A stretch of DNA of 10,717 nt from JBGOUJ01 sp041477005 (GTDB lineage Bacteria > Acidobacteriota > Terriglobia > Bryobacterales > JACQDG01), in NCBI GenBank assembly GCA_041477005.1, contig JBGOUJ010000224.1, forward strand, positions 1-10,717, given 5' to 3'. The notes beneath the pieces are model-generated. The model was not told the origin of the DNA and searched no databases. It worked only from the letters and a program-made list of their open reading frames with translations. Position numbers and translations under genes: made by a program. Below are positions 1 to 5,593 of the stretch, piece after piece; within the stretch, counting starts at the first letter, position 1, and each line of letters starts with the position of its first letter.

Positions 1-1
1 C

Positions 2-454
2 TACGGTTTCGTCCGCACCGACCACATCCTGTTCATGGCCGCCGGGGCCTTCCATGTATCGAAGCCTTCGGACCTCATTCCCGAGCTTCAGGGCCGCTTT
101 CCCATCCGCGTGGAGCTGAAGTCGCTCACGCAGGAGGACTTCATCCGCATTCTCAAGGAGCCCAAGAACGCGCTGATCAAGCAGTACACGGCTCTGCTCG
201 ATACCGAGGGAGTGAAGCTGAGCATCACCATCGACGCCATCGCCGAGATCGCCAACTACGCCGCGCGAGTCAATGAGAACGCGGAGAACATCGGCGCCCG
301 CCGCCTGCACACGATCATGGAGAAGCTGCTCGAAGAGATCTCATTCGAAGGGCCGGATTTGAAAAAGAAGACCGTGCGCGTCGATGCCGCCTACGTCCGA
401 CAGCAACTGGCCGATATCGTCAAAGACCAGGATCTCAGCCGGTACATCCTGTAA
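2..454 (+). CDS. hslU: ATP-dependent protease ATPase subunit HslU, C-terminal part
   Basis: The reading frame enters from the left edge (first whole codon at base 2) and gives the last 150 residues of HslU, the AAA+ unfoldase that feeds proteins into the HslV peptidase chamber in the cytosol. The full family is about 450 residues, so the N-terminal part with Walker A lies outside. Visible family signatures are AAGAFHVSKPSDLIPELQGR in the ATPase core, a sensor-2 motif GARRLHTIMEKLLEEISF, and the C-terminal end DQDLSRYIL. That tail is known in HslU to insert into pockets of HslV and activate it, so the gene appears intact at this end. hslV is usually just upstream and would be expected outside the window. 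No clear intrinsic terminator with a T-run follows, but a large inverted repeat does. Confidence 0.96.
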   Translation, partial: YGFVRTDHILFMAAGAFHVSKPSDLIPELQGRFPIRVELKSLTQEDFIRILKEPKNALIKQYTALLDTEGVKLSITIDAIAEIANYAARVNENAENIGARRLHTIMEKLLEEISFEGPDLKKKTVRVDAAYVRQQLADIVKDQDLSRYIL

Positions 455-471
455 ACGCCCGATGGAGACGC

Positions 472-780
472 GGGGGCGTGGGTATCCCCAGGCGGGGAGA
501 CAGGGGGACGCAGAGACGGGAAGACCCGCCTCGAACGGGCCGAGGGGGAGACGGAGAGAGGGGGAGACGGGGGGAAAAAACCGCTGGTGTGCCGCCGAGA
601 ATGGGCCGACGGGGAGAAAGATCGACCGAGCGGTACGCCAGCGGGCTCTTCCCGCGGCCTCCCCCTCTCCCCCTCTCCCCGTCCCGTTCGAGGCGGTACG
701 CGGGCAGCTTCTTCCCTCCCTCTCCCCCTCTCTCCCTCTCCCCCTCGGCCCGGTATGCGGGCGGGCGCTTCCCCCCCGCC
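472..780. repeat. Array of ~60-bp repeats in both orientations (intergenic)
   Basis: This fills the gap between hslU and the lipoprotein. Forward units begin with CGGTACGC or CGGTATGC at 631, 694 and 751 (spacings 63 and 57 bp). Each continues into CTTCCC and then runs of CTCCCC; the third is partial. The reverse complement of 529-594 aligns end to end with the unit at 631-693: both start GCGG(T/C)AC(G/A)CCAGCGG and both end CCCGTTCGAGG. A more degraded inverted unit may occupy about 472-528. The plus strand is therefore purine-rich on the left half and pyrimidine-rich on the right half. I see no terminal inverted repeats with target duplication and no transposase, so a REP/MITE-like dispersed intergenic repeat is the closest description. 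Its function is unknown. Confidence 0.75.
536..752. repeat. 32-bp inverted repeat, polypurine/polypyrimidine
   Basis: Bases 536-567 are complementary to 721-752 at 31 of 32 positions (mismatch at 552/736), separated by 153 bp. A shorter perfect arm, CCTCGAACGGG at 529-539, matches 683-693 in inverted orientation, so two alternative pairings compete. In RNA read from hslU this would form a very stable long-range stem. It could act as an mRNA 3' stabiliser or a transcription barrier, but there is no U-tract after it, so I do not call it an intrinsic terminator. Confidence 0.8.
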
Positions 781-812
781 GGTCAACGCTCGGTCTCTAC
801 ATCTGTCTTTAC

Positions 813-1784
813 GTGGCGATCCTCCTCCTCGCGGGGTGCGGTTCCGTTGGGTCGCCGATGCCGCCGCTGCTGAACCTTCCGGCCCGGACGACGGATCTGG
901 CGGTCCAGCAGCGGGGCGCGGAACTGGTCCTGCGCTGGACGGCGCCAGGCCGGACCACGGAAGGATTTCCGATCGGGGACCTGGAGCGCGTGGTGGTGCT
1001 GGGGCGGGAAGTGGAAGGCGACTCGGTGGACGCGCGATCCTTCGAGTCAGGAGCGCACGAGATTTTGGTTCTGGAGCAGCCCGCGGCGGGGGAAAGGATC
1101 GAGCGGCGGCTGGCGTTGCCGGCAGCGCCGGGAAAGCGGTTTGGCCTGGCAATCAAGAATTACAACCGCCGGCGCCGGAGTGAGGGGCTGTCGAACGTGG
1201 TGATAGTGGAGATCGCTGCGGCGCTCGCCGCTCCGCGGTCTCTGAACTTGATTCCGCTCGCCGGCGCGATTCGCCTGGAGTGGCCGCCGGTTCCGGGCGC
1301 GCAGGGGTATCGGATCTATCGCGCCACGACCGAGCAGCGGGAGTTTGCCCTGCTCGCCGAGCCCGAGAAGCCGCCGTTCGATGACCCGAACTTCACCTGG
1401 AACCAGCCGTACACTTACTTCGTGCGGTCCTACCTCAAAATCGCGACCGGCGCCGCCGAAAGCCCCGATTCGCCCACGGCGGCCATCCTTCCGAAAGACA
1501 CTTTCCCGCCGACGCCGCCCAGTGAGCTGCGGATGGTGGTGAGCGAGACTGCCGTCGAGCTATCCTGGAATCTCAGCCCCGAGCCGGATACGGCGGGCTA
1601 CAACGTCTACCGGCGGGATGCCTCCGGCCAGACCGCCCGCATCAATACCGAGCTGCAGACGGCGCCGGCATTCAGCGACAAGCAGGTCCAGCGGCAGCAG
1701 CACTATTTCTATTCGGTTTCGGCGGTGGACGACAAGGGCAACGAGAGCGCACCGTCGGCGCCCATCGAGGTGACGATTCCATGA
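813..1784 (+). CDS. FN3-domain lipoprotein (start uncertain)
   Basis: The product looks like an exported lipoprotein. A hydrophobic stretch (about LYICLYVAILLLAGC, codons 795-839) ends in a lipobox LLAGC with the lipidated Cys at codon 837. The mature part has three fibronectin-III-like domains: a diverged one (about 858-1212), one at about 1225-1485 with IRLEWPPVPGAQGYRIYR, and one at about 1505-1781 with VELSWNLSPEPDTAGYNVYR and the usual closing SAVDDKGNES. It probably mediates binding at the cell envelope; no enzyme domain is seen. The start is a problem. The only standard in-frame starts nearby are GTG 813, which leaves no charged signal-peptide n-region, and ATG 462, which would translate the repeat array. 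ATG 755 is out of frame by one base across a C7 run. No Shine-Dalgarno sequence precedes any candidate. The stop overlaps the next gene by ATGA, implying translational coupling. Confidence 0.8.
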   Translation: MAILLLAGCGSVGSPMPPLLNLPARTTDLAVQQRGAELVLRWTAPGRTTEGFPIGDLERVVVLGREVEGDSVDARSFESGAHEILVLEQPAAGERIERRLALPAAPGKRFGLAIKNYNRRRRSEGLSNVVIVEIAAALAAPRSLNLIPLAGAIRLEWPPVPGAQGYRIYRATTEQREFALLAEPEKPPFDDPNFTWNQPYTYFVRSYLKIATGAAESPDSPTAAILPKDTFPPTPPSELRMVVSETAVELSWNLSPEPDTAGYNVYRRDASGQTARINTELQTAPAFSDKQVQRQQHYFYSVSAVDDKGNESAPSAPIEVTIP

Positions 1785-2578
1785 AATTCGTCCGCTTCAG
1801 CATCGATCTCAGCACTCCTCCGACGGCTCCGGATGGCGCACCGGGCGTGAATTGGGGCGTCGTCGAAGGCGACCACTACCGCCAGGCGGGTGGACCATTC
1901 GGCCAATGGACTACGAGCGAGCGGCTCTATTCGCAGCAGCAAGTCCGGCTGCTGCCGCCGTGTTCGCCATCCAAGATCGTCTGCATAGGCCGGAACTACG
2001 CCGAGCACGCCCGCGAGCTCTCGAACCCTCTGCCCACCGAGCCGTTGCTGTTCTTAAAGCCTCCCTCGGCGCTGATCGCTTCCGGCGACGCCATCCTTTA
2101 CCCGCCGCAATCGGAGCGGGTGGATCACGAGGGCGAGCTGGGCGTCGTCATGGCGCGGCGCTGTTCCCAGGTGACCGACCCGGCTGCCGCCTTGGAATAC
2201 GCGTTCGGTTACACCTGCGTGAACGATGTCACCGCCCGGGATCTGCAAAAGCGCGACGTACAGTTCACGCGCGGCAAGGGCTTCGACACGTTTTGCGCCG
2301 TCGGGCCGTGCCTGGTCCCCCGGGCCGAGCTGGATGCCGCGCAGTTGCCGGTACGGACTTATCTCGACGGCGAGCGCAAGCAGGATGGCAACACCCGCGA
2401 TTTGATTTTTCCTCTCGGTGTTATAATTTCCTATATTTCGCAGATAATGACACTCGAACCCGGTGATTTGATCGCAACGGGCACCCCGGCAGGCGTCGGG
2501 CCGATGCAACCAGGATCCACCGTGACGGTAGAAATTGACGGAATCGGCGCGCTGCGAAATTCCGTGCGAAAAAAGTAG
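1781..2578 (+). CDS. Fumarylacetoacetate hydrolase (FAH) family protein
   Basis: A 265-residue cytosolic enzyme of the FAH superfamily, whose members cleave or isomerise 2-oxo acids (acylpyruvases, oxaloacetate decarboxylases, 2-hydroxyhepta-2,4-diene-1,7-dioate isomerases). Family motifs are in order: CIGRNYAEHARE near residue 68, VDHEGELGVV with the metal ligands Glu117 and Glu119, CVNDVTARDLQ with ligand Asp149, RGKGFDTFCAVGP, and GDLIATGTPAGVG near the C-terminus. An N-terminal segment of about 60 residues precedes the catalytic domain, as in the two-part bacterial members. The start at 1781 is supported by GAGGTGA at 1767-1773 and by the 4-bp overlap with the lipoprotein stop. The exact substrate cannot be read from sequence. 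A strong ribosome-binding site for the next, broken, gene overlaps its stop codon. Confidence 0.93.
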   Translation: MKFVRFSIDLSTPPTAPDGAPGVNWGVVEGDHYRQAGGPFGQWTTSERLYSQQQVRLLPPCSPSKIVCIGRNYAEHARELSNPLPTEPLLFLKPPSALIASGDAILYPPQSERVDHEGELGVVMARRCSQVTDPAAALEYAFGYTCVNDVTARDLQKRDVQFTRGKGFDTFCAVGPCLVPRAELDAAQLPVRTYLDGERKQDGNTRDLIFPLGVIISYISQIMTLEPGDLIATGTPAGVGPMQPGSTVTVEIDGIGALRNSVRKK

Positions 2579-2582
2579 GAGA
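2577..2582 (+). promoter_or_regulatory. Ribosome binding site of the broken aldolase gene
   Basis: AGGAGA overlaps the TAG stop of the FAH gene, with AGGAG ending 7 nt before ATG 2589. The strong, well-spaced site shows that a translated and probably coupled gene once began here, which supports reading the downstream fragment as the remains of a real gene. Confidence 0.65.
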
Positions 2583-2588
2583 ACAGCT

Positions 2589-2821
2589 ATGAAATCCTTC
2601 TTGGACACGGCCGGCTTGAAGGATCGCATCCCACCAACGTGCTGGCCTCCTCCATGCGAGGGCCGATCCACGTGCTTGAAACCGCGCTGGGCGGGGCGCA
2701 CATCGCCGTGATGCGGTTCAAGGTGGTGGATATGCTGTTCAATCACCCGCTGCCCGACAAGGGTCTTGCGGCTTTCCTGGCCGACTGCCAGAAGGCTTTC
2801 CAGGAAGCGACTGTGGGGTAG
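2589..2821 (+). pseudogene. Transaldolase / fructose-6-phosphate aldolase-like remnant
   Basis: Two ends of a small transaldolase-family gene (FSA/TalC-like, normally about 215 residues, a TIM-barrel aldolase using a Schiff-base lysine) are present without the middle. ATG 2589 opens with MKSFLDTAGLKD, which matches the family N-terminus (MKFFIDTA...). From about base 2633 a different frame (+1) reads TNVLASSMRGPIHVLETAL, then FKVVDMLFNHPLPDKGLAAFLADCQKAF, the family's C-terminal strand and helices, ending at TAG 2819. About 140-150 codons, including the catalytic Lys strand, are missing and the two parts are out of frame. The result cannot be an active aldolase. An assembly deletion could give the same picture. 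The C-terminal piece might be translated from GTG 2639, but I see no site for it. Confidence 0.78.
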
Positions 2822-2824
2822 GAG

Positions 2825-3214
2825 TTGGCTCTTCGGTTCTCGCTCGCGTTGACGGCCTTGGTGGCGGCTGCCGCGTTGCTCATTCTCGTCTACCTTCTGC
2901 TCCGCCGCCCGGTAACCCCTGAGGAACGCGAGCGCCGCCGCCGGCGGGCGGTGAACACCAGCGGCCGCATCATCGACGGGCTGATCACGGAAGTGCGTGT
3001 CTTGGAAGGGCCCGCCGGCGCGGCGTCTCATCTGTTGTACTTCAGCTACAACCTGCATGGCGTTACCTATGCAGCGGCGCAAGACATCACCTCGCTTCTC
3101 GCGCACATCGACCGGGACCCCTATCGGCTCGCCGGGCCGGTCCTCGTGAAGTACCTGCCGCGCAATCCTCCCAACTCGATCGTCATTTGCGAGGAGTGGA
3201 GCGGGCTCCGTTAG
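2825..3214 (+). CDS. Small one-TM membrane protein, unknown function
   Basis: A 129-residue protein with one N-terminal hydrophobic segment (about residues 5-27, rich in A/L/V) followed at once by a strongly basic stretch (RRPVTPEERERRRRRR). This predicts an inner-membrane anchor with the rest in the cytosol by the positive-inside rule. The soluble part has a beta-rich pattern YFSYNLHGVTYAAAQDI ... GPVLVKYLPRNPPNSIV. The 'H/DG-x-x-Y' strand followed by 'V-x-Y-x-P-x-NP-x-S' recalls DUF3592-type small membrane proteins; this is a weak resemblance. The TTG start at 2825 follows the preceding TAG by one codon in the same frame. The GGTAGGAG there is too close to be a good ribosome site, so TTG 2849 or GTG 2861 are alternatives, although they would shorten the membrane segment. 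I assign no function. Confidence 0.7.
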   Translation: MALRFSLALTALVAAAALLILVYLLLRRPVTPEERERRRRRAVNTSGRIIDGLITEVRVLEGPAGAASHLLYFSYNLHGVTYAAAQDITSLLAHIDRDPYRLAGPVLVKYLPRNPPNSIVICEEWSGLR

Positions 3215-3231
3215 GGATAGCCACGGAGACA

Positions 3232-3471
3232 CTAGGCCAACAAGTCCAGCAGCGTCTGGTCCGCGTCGTTGGCGATGCGGGCGACGCGCGCGGCCAGCTC
3301 AAAGCCGGTTCTTGCGGAGAGGAGCTGCACGGCTTCTGTGCTGATGTCAACGGTGTCGGAGCCGCCGGGTCCGGCAATTCCCGCCCGGCTCACTCGCTCG
3401 GCTACTTGGTCGATTTGCTGGCCGGCGGCCTGCATCCCCATCAAGGCGGAGGAAATAGCGCTGACAGCCAT
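3232..3471 (-). CDS. Minimal flagellar rod (FlgC)-like protein, 79 aa
   Basis: A short protein on the opposite strand to its neighbours. Its first part (AISSALMGMQAAGQQIDQVAERVSRAG) resembles the N-terminal helix of axial rod proteins such as FlgC, where 'I..SGL.AQ...ld..a.NiaN' is usual. Its second part (DTVDISTEAVQLLSARTGFE, then ARVARIANDADQTLLDLLA) has the spacing of the FlgEFG/FlgC C-terminal domain (VDlseEmv.Li.A.r.yeaN...i...demL.tll). The large central domain of a rod protein (FlgC about 135 residues) is absent, with a Gly/Pro linker instead. In true rod proteins these two helices pair in the filament core, so this may be a reduced helical hairpin. No flagellar genes are nearby. The minus-strand start at 3471 lacks a clear Shine-Dalgarno sequence. 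Good internal structure makes it likely real; its job is unknown. Confidence 0.7.
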   Translation of the reverse strand: MAVSAISSALMGMQAAGQQIDQVAERVSRAGIAGPGGSDTVDISTEAVQLLSARTGFELAARVARIANDADQTLLDLLA

Positions 3472-3521
3472 ATGGTAGACTCATCGGCTCGCACGGGGAA
3501 GGATTTAGGGGTTTTCAAGGA

Positions 3522-4544
3522 GTGCCCTGTAAAGTCTTGATCACCGTAAGCCCGGTCTACCGGCAGGCAGCGGAGCGGCTGATGGAGCGACTCGAGCGGG
3601 CGGGGTGCGAGGCGCGCTACCTGGGCCGTCCCGATGAGCAACTTTCCGAGGACGAGCTGCTGCTGTTGCTGCGCGACGTAGAGATCTACGTCGTGGGAAA
3701 CGCGCGAGTGCCCCGGCGGGTTATCGAGAATTCTACAAAGCTGGCCGTGATCTCGAAGTATGGGGTCGGCGTGGACAACATCGACCTGCAAGCGGCCACC
3801 GAGTGCGGCGTGCTGGTCCACAACGCCCCTGGCGCCAATGCGGTGTCGGTTGCGGAGATGACGATCGGGCTGCTGATTTCCCTTTCCCGGCGGCTCAAAG
3901 AGATTGAGCGCTCCGTGCGCGAGGGCGGCTGGCGGGTCACCGTCGGCCAGGAGCTGTACGGGCGGACCCTGGGCATTGTCGGTCTGGGCAACATCGGCCA
4001 GCAGGTCGCCTGTCGAGCGCGGGCGTTCGGCATGCGGGTGCTGGCCAACGACATCGTGGATTACCCGGAGTTTTGCCGCCAACACGAAGTGGAGCCGGCC
4101 GGCCTGGATCGGCTGTTGAGTGAGTCCGATCTGGTCACCCTGCATGTGCCTCTCACGCCGCTGACCCGGCGCCTGATCGGCGAGGCCCAACTGGGGCGGA
4201 TGCGCCCCGGGTCCATTCTCGTCCACACCGCCCGGGGCGGCGTGGTGGAGGAAGGAGCGCTGTATCGCGCTCTGGCGGAAGGACATTTGAGCGCGGCGGC
4301 GGTCGACGTATTCGAGCAGGAGCCGCTTGGCCCAAGCCCGCTGCGGTCTTTGGAAAACGTGATTCTCACCCCGCATATCGCCGGCATTACCTACGGAGCT
4401 TCCGACCGGATCGCGGAGCGGGTGCATGCCAATGTAGCCGCCTACCGGGCCGGCCGGGTCCCTCCCGATCTGGTGAACCGCGAGGCCCTCCAGCACCCGC
4501 CGCGCGGCGGCGTTCTACAGGACGGCGCCCCTCTGGTCGATTGA
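3522..4544 (+). CDS. D-isomer specific 2-hydroxyacid (phosphoglycerate-type) dehydrogenase
   Basis: A 340-residue NAD-dependent dehydrogenase oxidising or reducing a 2-hydroxyacid; the closest resemblance is to 3-phosphoglycerate dehydrogenase. The N-terminal substrate-domain half includes ISKYGVGVDNIDLQAA and NAPGANAVSVAEMTIGLL. The Rossmann motif GIVGLGNIG puts the glycines at 154, 156 and 159. The catalytic triad is visible as Arg238 (TARGG), Glu267 (DVFEQEP) and His285 (TPHIAG). It ends soon after the dehydrogenase core, so the ACT or intervening domain that gives serine feedback in long SerA is absent. It may therefore be an unregulated PGDH or another hydroxyacid dehydrogenase. The GTG 3522 start gives the usual 'KVLITVSP' opening. 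AGGGG at 3507-3511 is the best-spaced ribosome site; AAGGAG at 3518-3523 overlaps the start. It is divergent from the FlgC-like gene. Confidence 0.92.
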   Translation: MPCKVLITVSPVYRQAAERLMERLERAGCEARYLGRPDEQLSEDELLLLLRDVEIYVVGNARVPRRVIENSTKLAVISKYGVGVDNIDLQAATECGVLVHNAPGANAVSVAEMTIGLLISLSRRLKEIERSVREGGWRVTVGQELYGRTLGIVGLGNIGQQVACRARAFGMRVLANDIVDYPEFCRQHEVEPAGLDRLLSESDLVTLHVPLTPLTRRLIGEAQLGRMRPGSILVHTARGGVVEEGALYRALAEGHLSAAAVDVFEQEPLGPSPLRSLENVILTPHIAGITYGASDRIAERVHANVAAYRAGRVPPDLVNREALQHPPRGGVLQDGAPLVD

Positions 4545-4623
4545 ACGACCTTGGGATAGCCAGTTCCGGCCATGCAGTGCGAAATAGATTCAAGTGCGGC
4601 TCCGGCGCGCCGAAAAGAAACTA

Positions 4624-4646
4624 GACGGCGATTGCCTCTCGCCGTC
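4624..4646 (+). other. Hairpin in the leader of the signalling operon
   Basis: GACGGCGA at 4624-4631 is perfectly complementary to TCGCCGTC at 4639-4646 around a 7-nt loop. It lies 43 bp before the start codon of the first receiver gene, in the 145-bp gap after the dehydrogenase stop. No T-run follows, so it is not a standard intrinsic terminator. It could be a 5'-leader structure or a protein-binding palindrome. I find no convincing -35/-10 pair in this gap. Confidence 0.45.
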
Positions 4647-4689
4647 CCCTTGCAGGTGCGCGCGACTTCAGCAGCCGTTCGGCGAACCG

Positions 4690-5151
4690 ATGCAATCTCG
4701 AAACTCTCAGTCTCCGGCGGTGATTCTGGTGGCCGAGGACGATTTGGGCGATCAGATCCTGATCCAGGAGGCCCTGGAGGCCAGCCGAGTCCCGAAGCAA
4801 GTCTGTCTGGTCAGCGACGGCGAAGAGGCGCTAGAATACCTTTACCACACCGGCCGCTACCATCCTCCCGCGGCTGCCCCCCGGCCGGATCTGATTCTGC
4901 TGGATCTGAACATGCCGCGCCTGGGCGGCAAAGAGGTGTTGGCCCGGCTGAAGGCCGATGCGGCCCAGAAGACCGTTCCGGTCGTCGCCTTCACCACTTC
5001 CTGCCGCGAGGAGGACGTCAGCCAGTGTTACGCGATGGGCGTCAACTCCTACGTCCAGAAGCCAACCGATTTCGATCAGTTCCAGGCCGTGCTCCGTAAC
5101 CTGGAGCAGTACTGGCTGGAGGTCAGCCTGTCTCCCCCACAAAGAGGGTAG
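4690..5151 (+). CDS. Rcp1-like single-domain response regulator
   Basis: A 153-residue stand-alone receiver that takes phosphate from a histidine kinase. The acid pocket is in ILVAEDDLGDQ (Glu16, Asp17, Asp18). The phospho-acceptor is Asp72 in PDLILLDLNMP, the switch Thr is about 102-103 (VVAFTTS) and the conserved Lys is 124 in YVQKP. The long alpha2-beta3 region (LEYLYHTGRYHPP...RPDLILL) and closing FQAVLRNLEQYW are typical of Rcp1-type receivers, which in cyanobacteria pair with phytochrome kinases. No DNA-binding or enzymatic output is present. I chose ATG 4690; the same open frame extends to 4594 but its product upstream has no receiver homology. It is the first gene of the plus-strand operon, 16 bp before the next start, and a close paralogue of the receiver at 8832. 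Confidence 0.9.
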   Translation: MQSRNSQSPAVILVAEDDLGDQILIQEALEASRVPKQVCLVSDGEEALEYLYHTGRYHPPAAAPRPDLILLDLNMPRLGGKEVLARLKADAAQKTVPVVAFTTSCREEDVSQCYAMGVNSYVQKPTDFDQFQAVLRNLEQYWLEVSLSPPQRG

Positions 5152-5167
5152 GGCGGCCGGAGGACGG

Positions 5168-5593
5168 ATGATGAAGAGAACCCTGACCGTCGTGCATATT
5201 GATGACGACCCCGACACGCGGTTGCTGCTGCGGGAGTTGGTGGCCGAGGGGGAACGCTCGGCGAGTGACGGAATCGAAATCCGCTGCCTCGATGCTTCGG
5301 GAGTCGAGGAAGCCGTCTCGCGCTATGGCGGGCTGCAACCCGATGCCGTTCTGCTGGACAATCGCCTGGGCCCGGAGAGCGGCGTGGATCTTCTGCCCCG
5401 CCTCCGGCCCGTGTGGAATTGCCCCATCTGGATCCTCACCGGTCTCGCCCCCGAGGCGGTCCGCGCGCCGGGCGGCCGCAGCGGGGCGGCGGGGGTCGCC
5501 TCCAAGGACGAGCTGTTGAAGGGCGGGGATCAACTGCGGTCCTTTCTCCTGGAGTGCATCGGCCTTCGGGACACCCTGCGAACCGGCCTGTGA
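5168..5593 (+). CDS. Single-domain response regulator
   Basis: A 141-residue receiver with all key residues: acid cluster HIDDDPDT (Asp12-14), phospho-acceptor Asp64 in PDAVLLDNRLGPESG, switch Thr91 in WILTG, and Lys113 in GVASKDELL. The beta4-alpha4 stretch (residues 93-109) is Gly/Ala/Pro-rich and diverged, which is the face where partners usually bind. No output domain. GGAGG at 5159-5163 supports either ATG 5168 (4-nt spacing) or ATG 5171 (7 nt). Its stop TGA is embedded in the GTG start of the kinase (GTGA, 5590-5593), so the two are probably translationally coupled. It is the best candidate for the cognate receiver of that kinase, whose own receiver domain is degenerate. Confidence 0.87.
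   Translation: MMKRTLTVVHIDDDPDTRLLLRELVAEGERSASDGIEIRCLDASGVEEAVSRYGGLQPDAVLLDNRLGPESGVDLLPRLRPVWNCPIWILTGLAPEAVRAPGGRSGAAGVASKDELLKGGDQLRSFLLECIGLRDTLRTGL

Noticed and set aside
536..752. Intrinsic terminator of hslU
   Set aside because: The stem is long but the loop is 153 nt and no T-run follows the right arm; the pattern fits a repeat pair better.
472..780. CRISPR array
   Set aside because: Repeats are imperfect, occur in both orientations and are adjacent without unique spacers of constant length; no cas gene is present.
384..812. Long N-terminal extension of the lipoprotein frame to ATG 384 or 462
   Set aside because: It would overlap hslU (from 384) and translate the repeat array into Arg/Gly- and Pro/Ser-rich sequence before the signal peptide, which cannot be a functional export signal.
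2054..3232. 392-residue open frame on the minus strand
   Set aside because: It spans the antisense of the FAH gene, the aldolase remnant and the small membrane protein. It has no motif, and crossing several gene boundaries marks it as a compositional shadow.
3441..4496. 351-residue open frame on the minus strand
   Set aside because: It is antisense to the dehydrogenase, which has Rossmann and catalytic motifs in order. The translated product is low in hydrophobic structure and shows no motif.
4594..4689. Upstream extension of the first receiver to 4594
   Set aside because: The extra 32 residues have no receiver homology and would translate the hairpin leader; ATG 4690 sits at the normal distance before the beta1 strand.
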